From assembly GCF_900104355.1 (NCBI RefSeq), contig NZ_FNIY01000002.1, positions 124,001 to 188,000 on the forward strand: a stretch of 64,000 nucleotides of DNA. The letters run 5' to 3'. Below, piece after piece: positions 17,805 to 27,159 of this stretch. Position 1 is the first letter of the stretch. Each line of letters opens with the position of its first letter. Source of the stretch: Phyllobacterium sp. OV277. Lineage in GTDB: Bacteria; Pseudomonadota; Alphaproteobacteria; Rhizobiales; Rhizobiaceae. A model generated the notes under the pieces. That model was not told where the DNA came from, did not search any database, and was given only the letters and a program-made list of their open reading frames with translations. The position numbers and the translations under genes were made by a program.

Positions 17805-19088
17805 TCAAACCCGGTTTCCGACAAAATGCGCCAGCTGCGCACCGACCTCGTAATAGCCTTCGCGCAGAGTACGCAGACCTTCTTCCCGTGGCTTAGTGAC
17901 CGGCAAGGGCAAATCCGCATCAGATAGCTTTCCAACAATATGTTCGGCCAATACCCGGCCAAACACTGTTCCCGGAGCAATGCCCCGGCCATTATAACCA
18001 CTGAAACTGATGATCTTCGGCGCAAGCGTGTGGAAACGCGGCAGGTTGTCATTGGTCATGCCGATTTGGCCATACCAGCCCGCTTCAAAGGTGACATCCT
18101 TGATTTGCGGAAACAGCTTGCGGATGGAGCGTGCGGCCCATGCCTTGTGAACGGCCATCCCCGTGCCGCGCAGCGCACCGACGCTGCCGAACACAAGGCG
18201 GCCGCGCTGGTCCATACGGAAAGAGCTTAATATATCCTTGGTATCCCAGCCGCCCTGCCTTTCAGAGAGAACAGTGTTGCGCACCTCTTCGGGAAGCGGT
18301 GTCGTGGCAAAATTGAAATAGGGCAGATGCAGGATTTCGGCTCGTAGTTCCGGCCAGGGTGATGTCGTATAGGCGTTGGTCGCCACGACAACCCATTCAG
18401 CAGAAACCTTGCCGGTTGGTGTGTTGACGATCCAGCGGTCGCCGGAACGTGTCGTGGATGACACAGGTGTTCCCGTATAAATAGCAACGCCTGCAGCAAT
18501 GGCCGCAGTCGCAAGGCCGCGCACATAGGCGAGCGGCTGAATCGTACCGGCGCGATTGTCGAGCAATGAGGCGGCATAAGCCGTCGAGCCAACTTTTTGC
18601 GCCGTTTCTTCAGCACCGAGCAAGCGCACAGCTGCGCCGCGTGCCTGCCATTGCTCCGCCCGCTGTTCCAGCTGCTTCACGCCGCCTTTGCCCACCGCGC
18701 AGTGCAATGTACCGTTGCGTTCAAGCTCACAGGCGATCTTGTGTTTATCGACAAGATTGAACACCGATTGCGGCGCATTGCCGAGCAATTCCAGCAGGCG
18801 TTCGCCATGTACCTGCCCCAGCACCTCAGGCAAATCATTGGGCATCACCCACATGCCGGCATTGACCAGACCGACATTGCGACCCGACCCGCCAAAGCCG
18901 ATTTCGACAGCATCAAGAACGGCAACTTTCGTGCCGGTTTCTGCCAGATGCAACGCCGCAGACAGACCGGTGAAACCGGCCCCGATGACAGCGACATCAA
19001 CGGATATATCCCCGCGCAACTTTTCCATCGCAGGGGCTGGCGGCGCCGTCTTTTCCCAGAGGCCGTGGGAGCGTTCATCATTCAGCAT
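17805..19088 (-). CDS. amaA: FAD-dependent oxidoreductase, L-pipecolate oxidase (AmaA)-like
   Basis: 427 residues from ATG 19088 (a TTG 12 codons upstream is open but unlikely). The dinucleotide motif VAVIGAGFTGLSAALHLAETG lies at about residues 30-50, followed by GFGGSGRNVG, where FAD binds in the DAO/PuuB group. On sequence alone it could be a gamma-glutamylputrescine oxidase-like enzyme. The neighbouring hglS and amaB genes favour L-pipecolate oxidase, giving piperideine-6-carboxylate in the lysine pathway known from Pseudomonas putida. It is downstream of the LysR gene on the same strand. Confidence 0.72.
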   Translation of the reverse strand: MLNDERSHGLWEKTAPPAPAMEKLRGDISVDVAVIGAGFTGLSAALHLAETGTKVAVLDAVEIGFGGSGRNVGLVNAGMWVMPNDLPEVLGQVHGERLLELLGNAPQSVFNLVDKHKIACELERNGTLHCAVGKGGVKQLEQRAEQWQARGAAVRLLGAEETAQKVGSTAYAASLLDNRAGTIQPLAYVRGLATAAIAAGVAIYTGTPVSSTTRSGDRWIVNTPTGKVSAEWVVVATNAYTTSPWPELRAEILHLPYFNFATTPLPEEVRNTVLSERQGGWDTKDILSSFRMDQRGRLVFGSVGALRGTGMAVHKAWAARSIRKLFPQIKDVTFEAGWYGQIGMTNDNLPRFHTLAPKIISFSGYNGRGIAPGTVFGRVLAEHIVGKLSDADLPLPVTKPREEGLRTLREGYYEVGAQLAHFVGNRV

Positions 19089-19224
19089 GGGGTCACCGTC
19101 AGGTCGGTCCGGAATTACCGGCAATCTTGCAAAGACTCGAAGTCAATTCTGCTTATAAGCCGCGTTTTTGGCAACGGAAGTGAAATTCCTCGAACAGGTG
19201 ATGCGAGAAATGAATGATCTTGGT

Positions 19225-20130
19225 TTATTGCCGTTCGCTGACCTGATCGGCGATCCAGGCAAAGAAGCTTTGCGCCATGGGATTCTCTTTCTTGTGGTCC
19301 GGCACCACAAGATAATAGCTGTTCTCCGTCATCAACGGCTGATCAAACAACACCTGCAAACGGCCGGATGCCAACTCATGCTCAATCAGATAACGCGGCA
19401 CGAGCGCAAATCCCAATCCCGCCAGCGCAGCTTCAATCACCATGGAGAAATGTTCAAAACGATGCCCCTTATAGGGGCTGACCACGTCCGCCTGTACCGA
19501 TTCAAACCAGTCCGCCCAGGCTTTTGGCCGTGTCGACAGATGCAGGAGTGGCGCCGCGTTCGCAAGCTGTGCCGGTGTGGCCACCGGATTGGCCGCCAAC
19601 AGCTCCGGGCTGCCGACAGGGACGATCATTTCACTGCAAAGATAAGTGCATGTGGCATGGGCCCAAACCGGTTGGCCATAATGGATCGCCAGATCAAACG
19701 GTTCTTCTTCAAAATCAAAGGGCTGCGAACGCGAAGCCACGCTCAGCGCCATATCAGGATAGAGCCGCAGGAAATCCGGCAGGCGTGGCATGAGCCAGCG
19801 ACTGCCGAACGTCGGCAAGGTCGCAATGCTCAACGATGACGCTGACTGTGACGCCGCCATTGCGCGCAGCATCGTTTCTTCGGTGAGCCCAAGGAGCCGG
19901 CGCACCTCGGGCAAGAATTTTTGCCCGGCATCGGAGAGAACCACCCTTTGCCTGATGCGCTCAAAGAGCAGTACGCCGATCTGGCTTTCAAGCTCGCTCA
20001 TCTGGCGGCTGACCGCGCTCTGGGTCAGGTTCAGCTCCTTGGCGGCCTGCGTGAAGCTGCCATGGCGGGCGGCGCACTCGAAGGTTTGCAGGATATCAAT
20101 GTCCGGGATCAGGCGGCGGCTCAACTTCAT
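19225..20130 (-). CDS. LysR-family regulator (GcvA type) of the lysine/pipecolate module
   Basis: 301 residues. The N-terminal winged helix DILQTFECAARHGSFTQAAKELNLTQSAVSRQMSELE (about residues 12-48) is followed by a periplasmic-binding-like effector domain with the GcvA-type FDLAIHYG. It is divergent from hglS-amaB and upstream of the amaA-like oxidase on its own strand, so it is placed to control both arms. A 5-bp inverted repeat at 20160-20177 next to a TATAAT box is a candidate binding site. The inducer is probably a lysine-pathway intermediate; this is inference. Confidence 0.88.
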   Translation of the reverse strand: MKLSRRLIPDIDILQTFECAARHGSFTQAAKELNLTQSAVSRQMSELESQIGVLLFERIRQRVVLSDAGQKFLPEVRRLLGLTEETMLRAMAASQSASSLSIATLPTFGSRWLMPRLPDFLRLYPDMALSVASRSQPFDFEEEPFDLAIHYGQPVWAHATCTYLCSEMIVPVGSPELLAANPVATPAQLANAAPLLHLSTRPKAWADWFESVQADVVSPYKGHRFEHFSMVIEAALAGLGFALVPRYLIEHELASGRLQVLFDQPLMTENSYYLVVPDHKKENPMAQSFFAWIADQVSERQ

Positions 20131-20159
20131 TCTTATCTCGCATCAACCCAGTTCAAATC

Positions 20160-20193
20160 ATCGCAATCTTTGGCGATATCACCCCTCTATAAT
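20160..20193 (+). promoter_or_regulatory. hglS promoter with candidate LysR site
   Basis: ATCGC-N8-GCGAT at 20160-20177 is a dyad overlapping the expected -35 region; a perfect TATAAT follows at 20188-20193, 62 bp before the hglS ATG. No good -35 hexamer is present, as expected for an activator-dependent promoter. Confidence 0.5.
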
Positions 20194-20254
20194 CCAGATT
20201 GAGCATGACAGCGATAGTTTTCGCCGTCGCAGCAACAACACGGAATGAGACACG

Positions 20255-21658
20255 ATGAAATCAGGCACGTTTACGTCAACTGACGTGATCAGGGCGTCCT
20301 TTTCGGCCGCCATGTCATCCATGTACCGGACCGAGGTTCCAGCCTATGGCACGCTGATGTCGCTGGTTGCCGAGGTGAACAGCAAAACGCTCGCAGCATC
20401 ACCTGACCTGAAAGATCAGTTGCAGGAAACCGATACGCTCGACCGTATTTCGGAAGAACGCCATGGCGCGATCCGCGTCGGCACTCCGGAAGAACTCTCC
20501 ATGCTGCGCCGGGTCTTTGCCGTTATGGGCATGTATCCCGTTGGCTATTATGATTTGAGCGAAGCTGGTGTTCCCGTTCATTCCACCGCTTTTCGTCCCG
20601 TGGGCGATGCTGCGCTGAAGATCAATCCGTTCCGGGTTTTCACATCTCTGCTGCGCCTCAACCTGATTGGCGATGCGGGTTTGCGCAAAAAGGCGCGCGC
20701 TGTCCTTGCCGCTCGCCAGATTTTCACTGACAAGGCAATTGCTCTTGTCGAAAAAGCCGAAGCACAAGGCGGCCTTGATGCCGAGGATGCCGAAACCTTC
20801 GTGGGTGAAATTCTTGAGACATTCCGCTGGCATGACCGGGCAAACGTTAGTGGTGCGCTTTACCAGCGCCTGCATGATGCCCACCGGCTGATTGCCGACG
20901 TGGTTTCGTTCAAAGGACCGCACATCAACCATCTGACACCGCGCACACTTGATATTGATGCGGTACAGGAGATGATGCCCGAGCATGGCATTTCGCCCAA
21001 GGCTGTTATTGAAGGTCCGCCCACCCGCGCCTGCCCTATCCTTCTGCGCCAGACATCCTTCAAGGCGCTGGAAGAAAATGTATCTTTCCAAAACACGGAT
21101 GGTACGTGGGAAACCGGCTCGCACACTGCACGCTTTGGCGAGATCGAGCAACGCGGCGTTGCGTTGACACCCAAAGGCCGGGCGCTCTATGACAAGCTGT
21201 TGAATGATACCCGCAAGATCATTCGGCCGGCTGCCGACGGGTCCAATGCAAAAGCCTATATCGCCGCCCTGTCCGACACGTTCAAAGCATTCCCTGATAA
21301 TTGGGCTGATATTCGACGCGAGGGTCTCGGCTATTTCCGCTATTCCGTGGTCGAGAGTTTTACCGGTCGCGTGCCCTCACGCGGCGCATCGGATATCCAA
21401 GCGTTGATCGCGCTTGGAGCCGTGCGGTTTGATCCCATCGTCTACGAGGATTTTCTCCCCGTCAGCGCGGCAGGTATTTTCCAGTCGAACCTTGGTGATG
21501 AAGCCAGTCAGAAATTTGTCGCCAGCCCCAGCCAGCGCGAATTTGAAAATGATCTCGGCACAGCCGTTCTTGACGAGTTTGCCCATTATGCCGGGCTTGA
21601 ACAAAGCTCCATCGAACAATGCCTGCAAGCACTGCGCCCCGCAGCACTTGCAAGTTGA
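20255..21658 (+). CDS. hglS: 2-oxoadipate dioxygenase/decarboxylase (DUF1338, HglS)
   Basis: 467 residues, DUF1338 family. In P. putida HglS (YdcJ) this family converts 2-oxoadipate to D-2-hydroxyglutarate with loss of CO2, using one metal ion. The residues recalled as essential there fall at matching positions here: His70 and Arg74 in RHGAIR, His226 in GPHINHL, and a Glu around 296 in RFGEIEQRG (294 in P. putida). It begins the divergent arm of the cluster and is followed 88 bp later by amaB. The enzyme explains how 2-aminoadipate-derived 2-oxoadipate enters central metabolism. Confidence 0.9.
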   Translation: MKSGTFTSTDVIRASFSAAMSSMYRTEVPAYGTLMSLVAEVNSKTLAASPDLKDQLQETDTLDRISEERHGAIRVGTPEELSMLRRVFAVMGMYPVGYYDLSEAGVPVHSTAFRPVGDAALKINPFRVFTSLLRLNLIGDAGLRKKARAVLAARQIFTDKAIALVEKAEAQGGLDAEDAETFVGEILETFRWHDRANVSGALYQRLHDAHRLIADVVSFKGPHINHLTPRTLDIDAVQEMMPEHGISPKAVIEGPPTRACPILLRQTSFKALEENVSFQNTDGTWETGSHTARFGEIEQRGVALTPKGRALYDKLLNDTRKIIRPAADGSNAKAYIAALSDTFKAFPDNWADIRREGLGYFRYSVVESFTGRVPSRGASDIQALIALGAVRFDPIVYEDFLPVSAAGIFQSNLGDEASQKFVASPSQREFENDLGTAVLDEFAHYAGLEQSSIEQCLQALRPAALAS

Positions 21659-21746
21659 ACGCTCATTTGACCTTATGGCGGCCTCTCCGGCAAAAGTCCG
21701 GCTCTCGCCGCACGGTCAGACAAAAGATATGTAAAGGGAAGTCAAA

Positions 21747-23258
21747 ATGACGATTGCTCAAGACGTAAAAACGCTCCTCGGAAAGCTTGGCGTAGCAGAG
21801 GCTGCCTATACTGGCGGCCAGATGGCTTCCTACAGCCCGGTTACTGGCGAAAAGATCGCCGATATCGCTGTTCATTCAGCTGCTGACACCGCAAAAGCGA
21901 TTGAACAGGCTGACGCTGCATTCCGCGAATGGCGCCTTGTTCCTGCACCAAAGCGCGGTGAACTTGTTCGCCTGTTTGGTGAAGAATTGCGCGCCCTGAA
22001 GACGGAACTTGGACGCCTCGTCTCGATTGAAGCCGGTAAAATTCCGTCCGAAGGCCTCGGCGAAGTGCAGGAAATGATCGATATCTGCGATTTCGCAGTC
22101 GGCCTTTCCCGTCAGCTTTACGGCCTGACGATTGCAACCGAGCGCCCCGGGCACCGCATGATGGAAACCTGGCATCCCCTCGGCGTCGTCGGCGTCATTT
22201 CCGCCTTCAACTTCCCCGTCGCCGTCTGGGCTTGGAACACGACCCTCGCCCTTGTTTGCGGCGATGCTGTTGTCTGGAAGCCATCGGAGAAGACCCCACT
22301 GACGGCCCTTGCCTGTCAGGCAATCTTTGACCGCGCCGTTGCCCGCTTTGGCGATGTGCCTGCTGGTCTGACCAAGACATTGATGGGCGACCGGACAATC
22401 GGCGAAGCTCTGGTGGATCATCCAAAAGTCGCGCTCGTTTCGGCAACCGGTTCGACCCGTATGGGCCGTGAAGTTGGTCCGCGCCTTGCAAAACGTTTTG
22501 CGCGTTCAATCCTTGAACTTGGCGGCAACAATGCCGGCATCGTCTGCCCGTCTGCTGATCTCGACATGGCCCTGCGCGCCATTGCTTTCGGTGCCATGGG
22601 AACCGCGGGTCAGCGTTGCACCACTCTGCGCCGTCTCTTCGTGCATGAAAGCGTTTACGACACGCTCGTTCCACGCCTGAAGAAGGCCTATGAAAGCGTT
22701 TCCGTCGGTAGCCCGATCGAGACATCGGCTCTCGTCGGCCCATTGATCGACAAGGCAGCCTTCGACAATATGCAGAAATCCGTGAAGGAAGCTGTTGCCC
22801 ATGGCGGCAAGCTGACCGGCGGTGCGCGGATCGATACTGCACACCCGAATGCCTATTACGTGCGCCCTGCTCTCGTTGAAATGCCCGAGCAGGCCGGTCC
22901 TGTGACGGAAGAGACCTTTGCGCCCATCCTTTACGTGATGAAGTACAATGATTTCGACAAGGCGATTGCCGATCACAACGCTGTTGGTGCGGGGCTGTCC
23001 TCCTCCATCTTCACCCTCGACCTGCAGGAAGCAGAACGCTTCCTCAGCGCCGACGGCTCGGACTGCGGCATTGCCAACGTCAATATTGGCACATCAGGCG
23101 CTGAAATCGGCGGCGCATTTGGCGGCGAAAAGGAAACCGGCGGCGGGCGTGAATCCGGCTCGGATGCGTGGAAAGCCTATATGCGCCGTGCAACCAACAC
23201 GGTGAATTATTCCAAGGCGCTGCCTTTGGCGCAGGGTGTATCCTTCGACATCGATTGA
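21747..23258 (+). CDS. amaB: L-piperidine-6-carboxylate (aminoadipate semialdehyde) dehydrogenase
   Basis: 503 residues, ALDH7 subgroup. The catalytic Cys is in GTAGQRCTTLRR and the general-base Glu in LELGGNNAGIV; SAFNFPVAVWAWNTTLAL and the NIGTSGAEIGGAFGGEKETGGGRESGSD loop are hallmarks of antiquitin-type enzymes. It oxidises piperideine-6-carboxylate/2-aminoadipate semialdehyde to 2-aminoadipate with NAD(P)+. GGGAAGTCAAA supplies the ribosome binding site. It sits between the pipecolate-oxidase and HglS steps of the pathway. A terminator follows. Confidence 0.92.
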   Translation: MTIAQDVKTLLGKLGVAEAAYTGGQMASYSPVTGEKIADIAVHSAADTAKAIEQADAAFREWRLVPAPKRGELVRLFGEELRALKTELGRLVSIEAGKIPSEGLGEVQEMIDICDFAVGLSRQLYGLTIATERPGHRMMETWHPLGVVGVISAFNFPVAVWAWNTTLALVCGDAVVWKPSEKTPLTALACQAIFDRAVARFGDVPAGLTKTLMGDRTIGEALVDHPKVALVSATGSTRMGREVGPRLAKRFARSILELGGNNAGIVCPSADLDMALRAIAFGAMGTAGQRCTTLRRLFVHESVYDTLVPRLKKAYESVSVGSPIETSALVGPLIDKAAFDNMQKSVKEAVAHGGKLTGGARIDTAHPNAYYVRPALVEMPEQAGPVTEETFAPILYVMKYNDFDKAIADHNAVGAGLSSSIFTLDLQEAERFLSADGSDCGIANVNIGTSGAEIGGAFGGEKETGGGRESGSDAWKAYMRRATNTVNYSKALPLAQGVSFDID

Positions 23259-23280
23259 TACCCTGACCACTTCAATTGAA

Positions 23281-23312
23281 GCCCTCGGTCTCTGCGAACC
23301 GGGGGCTTTTTA
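23281..23312 (+). terminator. Terminator after amaB
   Basis: Stem GCCCTCGGT / ACCGGGGGC (nine pairs, one G-U) with an eight- to nine-base loop, followed by TTTTTA, 22 bp after the amaB stop. Confidence 0.85.
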
Positions 23313-23547
23313 TTGCCCTGGATGTAGCGCCAACTCAAAGATAATTACAATTTTATACTTCGCTGAGTTCCTATCTATTCAGTTTTCTTAAAGCCCTCTG
23401 TGAATTGTTTCATTTTTGTTTACTTCGTTCTCATCATCACCGTTCCAAATCACTTCAAACTCACGAATAAAATACTTCTTAAGTCTGGTTTAAGACAAAG
23501 AAACACAGTGTCGTTGAAGAAAAGAATACGGGACAGGGAACAAAAAT

Positions 23548-25935
23548 ATGCTGACAGTATACAATTGTATCGTCAATGAGCATGATGTCAGACTTGTTTT
23601 TCTTGCTGCAGCTATCTGTATCTTTTCTTGCCTGACGGCGGTGGACCTTCTCAGGCATGCGCGTTACTCAGCCCAACGCACAGTCTGGCTTTGCGTTTCT
23701 GCCGCCTCCTGTGGTTTCGGCATCTGGGCCACGCATTTTATTGCCATGATGGCTTTTTCGCCGGGCCTGCCTAACGGCTATGATGGTTTGTTGACTGTCC
23801 TGTCATTGTTCATCGCTATTCTTGTGACCGGCTTTGGTTCGTTCATTGCGCTAACAGCCAAATGGAAAAATGCTGACCTTGCCGGTGGAGCCATTATCGG
23901 CGCGGGCATTGCGGCCATGCATTTCACCGGCATGTCCGCCTTCGAAGTGGAAGGCAGGATCGCCTGGGACCCGATATTCGTTGCTGCAGCTTTTGGCGTT
24001 GGCATTGTCCTTGGTGCTTTTGCTATCCGGCTTGCGCTGTCGCAAGCCGAAGACAAGACCCGCCATGCGGCTGCCGGGTTGCTGACCCTTGCAATCTGCG
24101 GTCACCATTTCATCGCCATGAGTGCTGTGTCCATCACGCCGGATTCTTCGATCTTCGTTCCCGAGAATGCCATTCCTGCCAATTTTGTGGCCGTAACGGT
24201 GGCATTGGTAAGCACACTGATTCTTGTTGGCAGTTCCATCGCCCTGACCATCGACGTTCGCAATCGGCGATACAGACTTGAATTGCGGCGCATGCACAAA
24301 CTGGTCAATGCAGCGGTTGAAGGACTGGTCATCTGCGACGGTGAGATCATTGTGACTGCCAATGAGAGCTTTTGTGCCCTGACTGACACTGATGATTCCA
24401 GGCTCGCGGGCAGTTCCATCGCGGCCTTTCTGCCCGACACCCGATTGCGTTCAAAACTTCTGAGCGATCAGAACGAATTGATCGAAGCTGATCTTATGAC
24501 AGAGAATGGCGGAACCATTCCGGTCGAACTGATAGCTCATACCATCGATTTCAATGGCAAATGGCACAGGGCTGTCGCAGTTCGCGATTTGCGTTCACGC
24601 AAGGAGGCTGAAGCCCATATCAACTATCTGGCGCACCACGATGCGCTGACCGGCCTGCCCAACCGCCGTAATTTCAACGCTCGTCTGGATCAGCTGATTG
24701 CCGCTTCAATGGGCGGCGATGAAACCTATCTGGCCCTGTTCTGCCTCGATCTCGATCGGTTCAAGGAGGTCAATGATCTCTTTGGTCATGCAGCCGGCGA
24801 CAATATCCTGCAGCGCGTTTCAAGTGCCATCACCAAGCTGCTCGGCAAGGATGAAATGCTGGCGCGGCTGGGTGGCGACGAATTTGCCGTTATCGTGCCG
24901 GGCCTCGTCACACCGACAGCCGCAAGCCGGTTAGCCGACAAGATTCTGGAAGCACTCCAGTCCGAAAACCTGAACTCACCCATTGGTTTCCTGATTTCAA
25001 CCAGTATCGGCATTGCGATCTTTCCTGTCGATGCGGGAGACCGCGAGACATTGCTCAATCAGGCTGACACTGCTCTTTATCAGGCCAAGGCAGAGGGCCG
25101 GAATACCTATCGCTTCTTTGAAGCCAAAATGGGAGCGGAGGCGAGAGAACGCCGCATGATCGAACATGACCTGCGCAACGCTCTGCCGCGCAATGAACTC
25201 CGGCTGGTCTATCAACCGCAAATGCGAATGGATACGGGTGCCGTCACCGGCTTTGAAGCACTGATGCGCTGGCACAACCCGCGCCAGGGCAATATTTCGC
25301 CGACGATCTTTATTCCAATCGCAGAAGAAAGCGGCGTGATCCTGCAGCTCGGCGAATGGGCCTTGCGTGAAGCATGCCGGGAAGCGGCAAGTTGGGAAAA
25401 GCCATTATCCGTGGCGGTCAATGTTTCTGCCGTGCAGCTTTACAGCCACGATTTCCCGCAGCGCGTACACCACGCCTTGCTGCATACGGGTTTGCAGCCG
25501 CATCGCCTCGAACTTGAAATCACCGAGACTGCCCTCATCAAGGATACAAATCGCGCCCTGACCACGCTGCGGCAGTTAAAAGCATTGGGCGTGCGCATCG
25601 CCATGGATGATTTCGGTACCGGCTATTCTTCGCTGTCGAATATCCGCGCCTTCCCTTTCGACATGATCAAGATCGACCGCTCCTTCATCAAATCCGTGGA
25701 CAAAAACGAGCAGGCCGCCGCCATCGTCAAGGCCGTGCTCGGTCTTGGCCGGGGTCTCGGCATGCCTGTCCTTGCAGAAGGCATTGAAACGCCAGATGAG
25801 CTGGAATTTTTGATGGGCGAATCATGCAGCGCGGGACAAGGTTTCTATCTGGGTATGCCAAGCCCAATGGAAGATTTTCGTCACCTCACCAGCGACGACG
25901 TCCAGGCGACAGCCAAGAAGCTCGTTGCGCTTTGA
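23548..25935 (+). CDS. MHYT-PAS-GGDEF-EAL membrane c-di-GMP enzyme
   Basis: 795 residues. The N-terminal 240 residues hold seven membrane helices with the three MHYT repeats (ATHFIAMMAF, AMHFTGMSAF, GHHFIAMSAV), proposed to bind copper and sense O2, CO or NO. A PAS-like domain (about 250-345) leads to a GGDEF domain with intact LGGDEF and an EAL domain with GFEALMRW, ETALI and DDFGTGYSSL. Both motifs are complete, so cyclase and phosphodiesterase activity are both possible; the I-site is not conserved. RBS is AGGGAAC. It has its own AT-rich upstream region and no operon partner. Confidence 0.93.
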   Translation: MLTVYNCIVNEHDVRLVFLAAAICIFSCLTAVDLLRHARYSAQRTVWLCVSAASCGFGIWATHFIAMMAFSPGLPNGYDGLLTVLSLFIAILVTGFGSFIALTAKWKNADLAGGAIIGAGIAAMHFTGMSAFEVEGRIAWDPIFVAAAFGVGIVLGAFAIRLALSQAEDKTRHAAAGLLTLAICGHHFIAMSAVSITPDSSIFVPENAIPANFVAVTVALVSTLILVGSSIALTIDVRNRRYRLELRRMHKLVNAAVEGLVICDGEIIVTANESFCALTDTDDSRLAGSSIAAFLPDTRLRSKLLSDQNELIEADLMTENGGTIPVELIAHTIDFNGKWHRAVAVRDLRSRKEAEAHINYLAHHDALTGLPNRRNFNARLDQLIAASMGGDETYLALFCLDLDRFKEVNDLFGHAAGDNILQRVSSAITKLLGKDEMLARLGGDEFAVIVPGLVTPTAASRLADKILEALQSENLNSPIGFLISTSIGIAIFPVDAGDRETLLNQADTALYQAKAEGRNTYRFFEAKMGAEARERRMIEHDLRNALPRNELRLVYQPQMRMDTGAVTGFEALMRWHNPRQGNISPTIFIPIAEESGVILQLGEWALREACREAASWEKPLSVAVNVSAVQLYSHDFPQRVHHALLHTGLQPHRLELEITETALIKDTNRALTTLRQLKALGVRIAMDDFGTGYSSLSNIRAFPFDMIKIDRSFIKSVDKNEQAAAIVKAVLGLGRGLGMPVLAEGIETPDELEFLMGESCSAGQGFYLGMPSPMEDFRHLTSDDVQATAKKLVAL

Positions 25936-25940
25936 CACAA

Positions 25941-25973
25941 ATGGATGCGGCTCCTTTGCCAGGCCGCATCCAT
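25941..25973 (+). terminator. Hairpin after the MHYT-GGDEF-EAL gene
   Basis: ATGGATGCGGC and GCCGCATCCAT form a perfect 11-bp stem with an 11-base loop, 5 bp after the stop. Only AACCTTT follows, so termination may be Rho-assisted. Confidence 0.6.
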
Positions 25974-26173
25974 AACCTTTACTGCGCGGAAATACAGGTT
26001 TATTCATTTCATTCAGATAGTTACGCCAAGCGCCTTATTTCAGAAATATTACAGAAACAAAACGCCACATCCCAGAAATATCGTTGAAACAATGCTCGCC
26101 GATAAAGAGCAAGTAAAATGGTTTTGTATTCTCGCAAATCTTCAGAATACATTTCTCTTTCTTGCAGGTGGCC

Positions 26174-26467
26174 GTGATAAATATTTCTACCTTACAAACG
26201 ATACTTCTCGCCGGGGCGATAATGTCTACTGGCCTCTATGGAGTATCGGCTGAAGAGCGGCCACTGTCGCGCAAGGAACTTTGCGCGAAATTCCAGACAC
26301 AAGTTCATCAGGCAATCATCGAGCATGCCGAGGCTCCCCGGGCGGCCAAGGCGAAATCACTGCAGAAAAAGGCGATCCGATTTTGTGCAAGCAACAGGCA
26401 GGCGCAGGGTGTCAGGACTTTTGCCAAGGCATTGAAAGCACTCGGTGTGCAACCGGTCAATAATTGA
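26174..26467 (+). CDS. Small secreted two-cysteine protein, unknown
   Basis: 97 residues if read from GTG 26174, which has AGG six bases upstream; TTG 26162 and ATG 26222 are alternatives. From the GTG, residues 1-26 form a signal peptide ending YGVSA before EERPL. The mature part is about 70 residues, basic and helical, with two cysteines (ELCAKF, RFCASN) about 36 residues apart that could form a disulfide. I do not recognise a family. It precedes the His-rich gene by 41 bp and may share a transcript with it. Confidence 0.6.
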   Translation: MINISTLQTILLAGAIMSTGLYGVSAEERPLSRKELCAKFQTQVHQAIIEHAEAPRAAKAKSLQKKAIRFCASNRQAQGVRTFAKALKALGVQPVNN

Positions 26468-26508
26468 CGGTTGTATCACAACAGCCCCATCTGAGAGGAA
26501 ACGCTATT

Positions 26509-26694
26509 ATGAAAAAGTCACTCTATACAGCACTTGGTCTCGCACTTGCCCTTGCATTCTCCGCACCGGTTCTTGCCACCAGCAGCACGACTGCATCGGC
26601 AGCACCGATGAAGAAGCATCATCACATGCGGCATCACATGAAGCATCATCGCCATCATGCGAAGCATCATCGTCATCATGCAAAGAAGATGTAA
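26509..26694 (+). CDS. Small secreted histidine-rich protein
   Basis: 61 residues from ATG 26509, preceded by GAGAGGAAAC. A signal peptide (MKKSLYTALGLALALAFSAPVLA) would leave a mature peptide of about 38 residues whose last 27 hold 13 histidines, mostly in HH pairs alternating with K, R and M, including two copies of KHHRHHA. Such composition suggests binding of Ni, Zn, Cu or Co in the periplasm, as buffer or chaperone; function is not known. The coding DNA contains a tandem 21-bp repeat. Confidence 0.75.
   Translation: MKKSLYTALGLALALAFSAPVLATSSTTASAAPMKKHHHMRHHMKHHRHHAKHHRHHAKKM
26641..26682 (+). repeat. Tandem 21-bp repeat in the His-rich gene
   Basis: Two adjacent 21-base units (26641-26661, 26662-26682) differ at two positions and each encode KHHRHHA. 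Unit number could vary between strains and so change the metal-binding length of the protein. Confidence 0.85.
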
Positions 26695-26936
26695 TAGCAG
26701 CGACTAAATCTGGAATAGTTTTGAAATGATGCTGGTCAGCGGATAATGCTGATCGGCATCATTTGTGTTTCTGCCAAAATGACGGCGCCTGCGTCTTGCC
26801 GGATTTACAGCGCAAGCGAACCACGCGACTTCAACGATATCAATCGAGCATCTTGCTGTTTGGCAAAATTGACCATTGAAGCCTTGCCCCGCATCAGCTA
26901 GAACCGCTTCGCGCATGCGAGCTATCGCAGCCCCAT

Positions 26937-27013
<77 letters not shown>

Positions 27014-27043
27014 TTCTCTTCACAATATGAATCCTGCCAAAAC

Positions 27044-27071
27044 AAAAAAACGACGGACTTTGGGTCCGCCG
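27044..27071 (-). terminator. Terminator after the porin gene
   Basis: On the minus strand an eight-pair stem with one mismatch (CGGCGGAC / GTCCGTCG) and a short loop is followed by TTTTTTTGTTTT. It lies about 90 bp after the porin stop and may also end the tRNA transcript from the other side. Confidence 0.8.
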
Positions 27072-27159
27072 CTTTCTGCGATTCAATGACTGGAGATCAT
27101 ATTGTTTCGCTATTTGACGGTGCACATGTCATGCACCGCCAAATTCCATCAACAGCCGA

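Noticed and set aside
26641-26682. Repeat array considered as CRISPR-like
   Set aside because: Two coding units without spacers, explained by repeated His codons.
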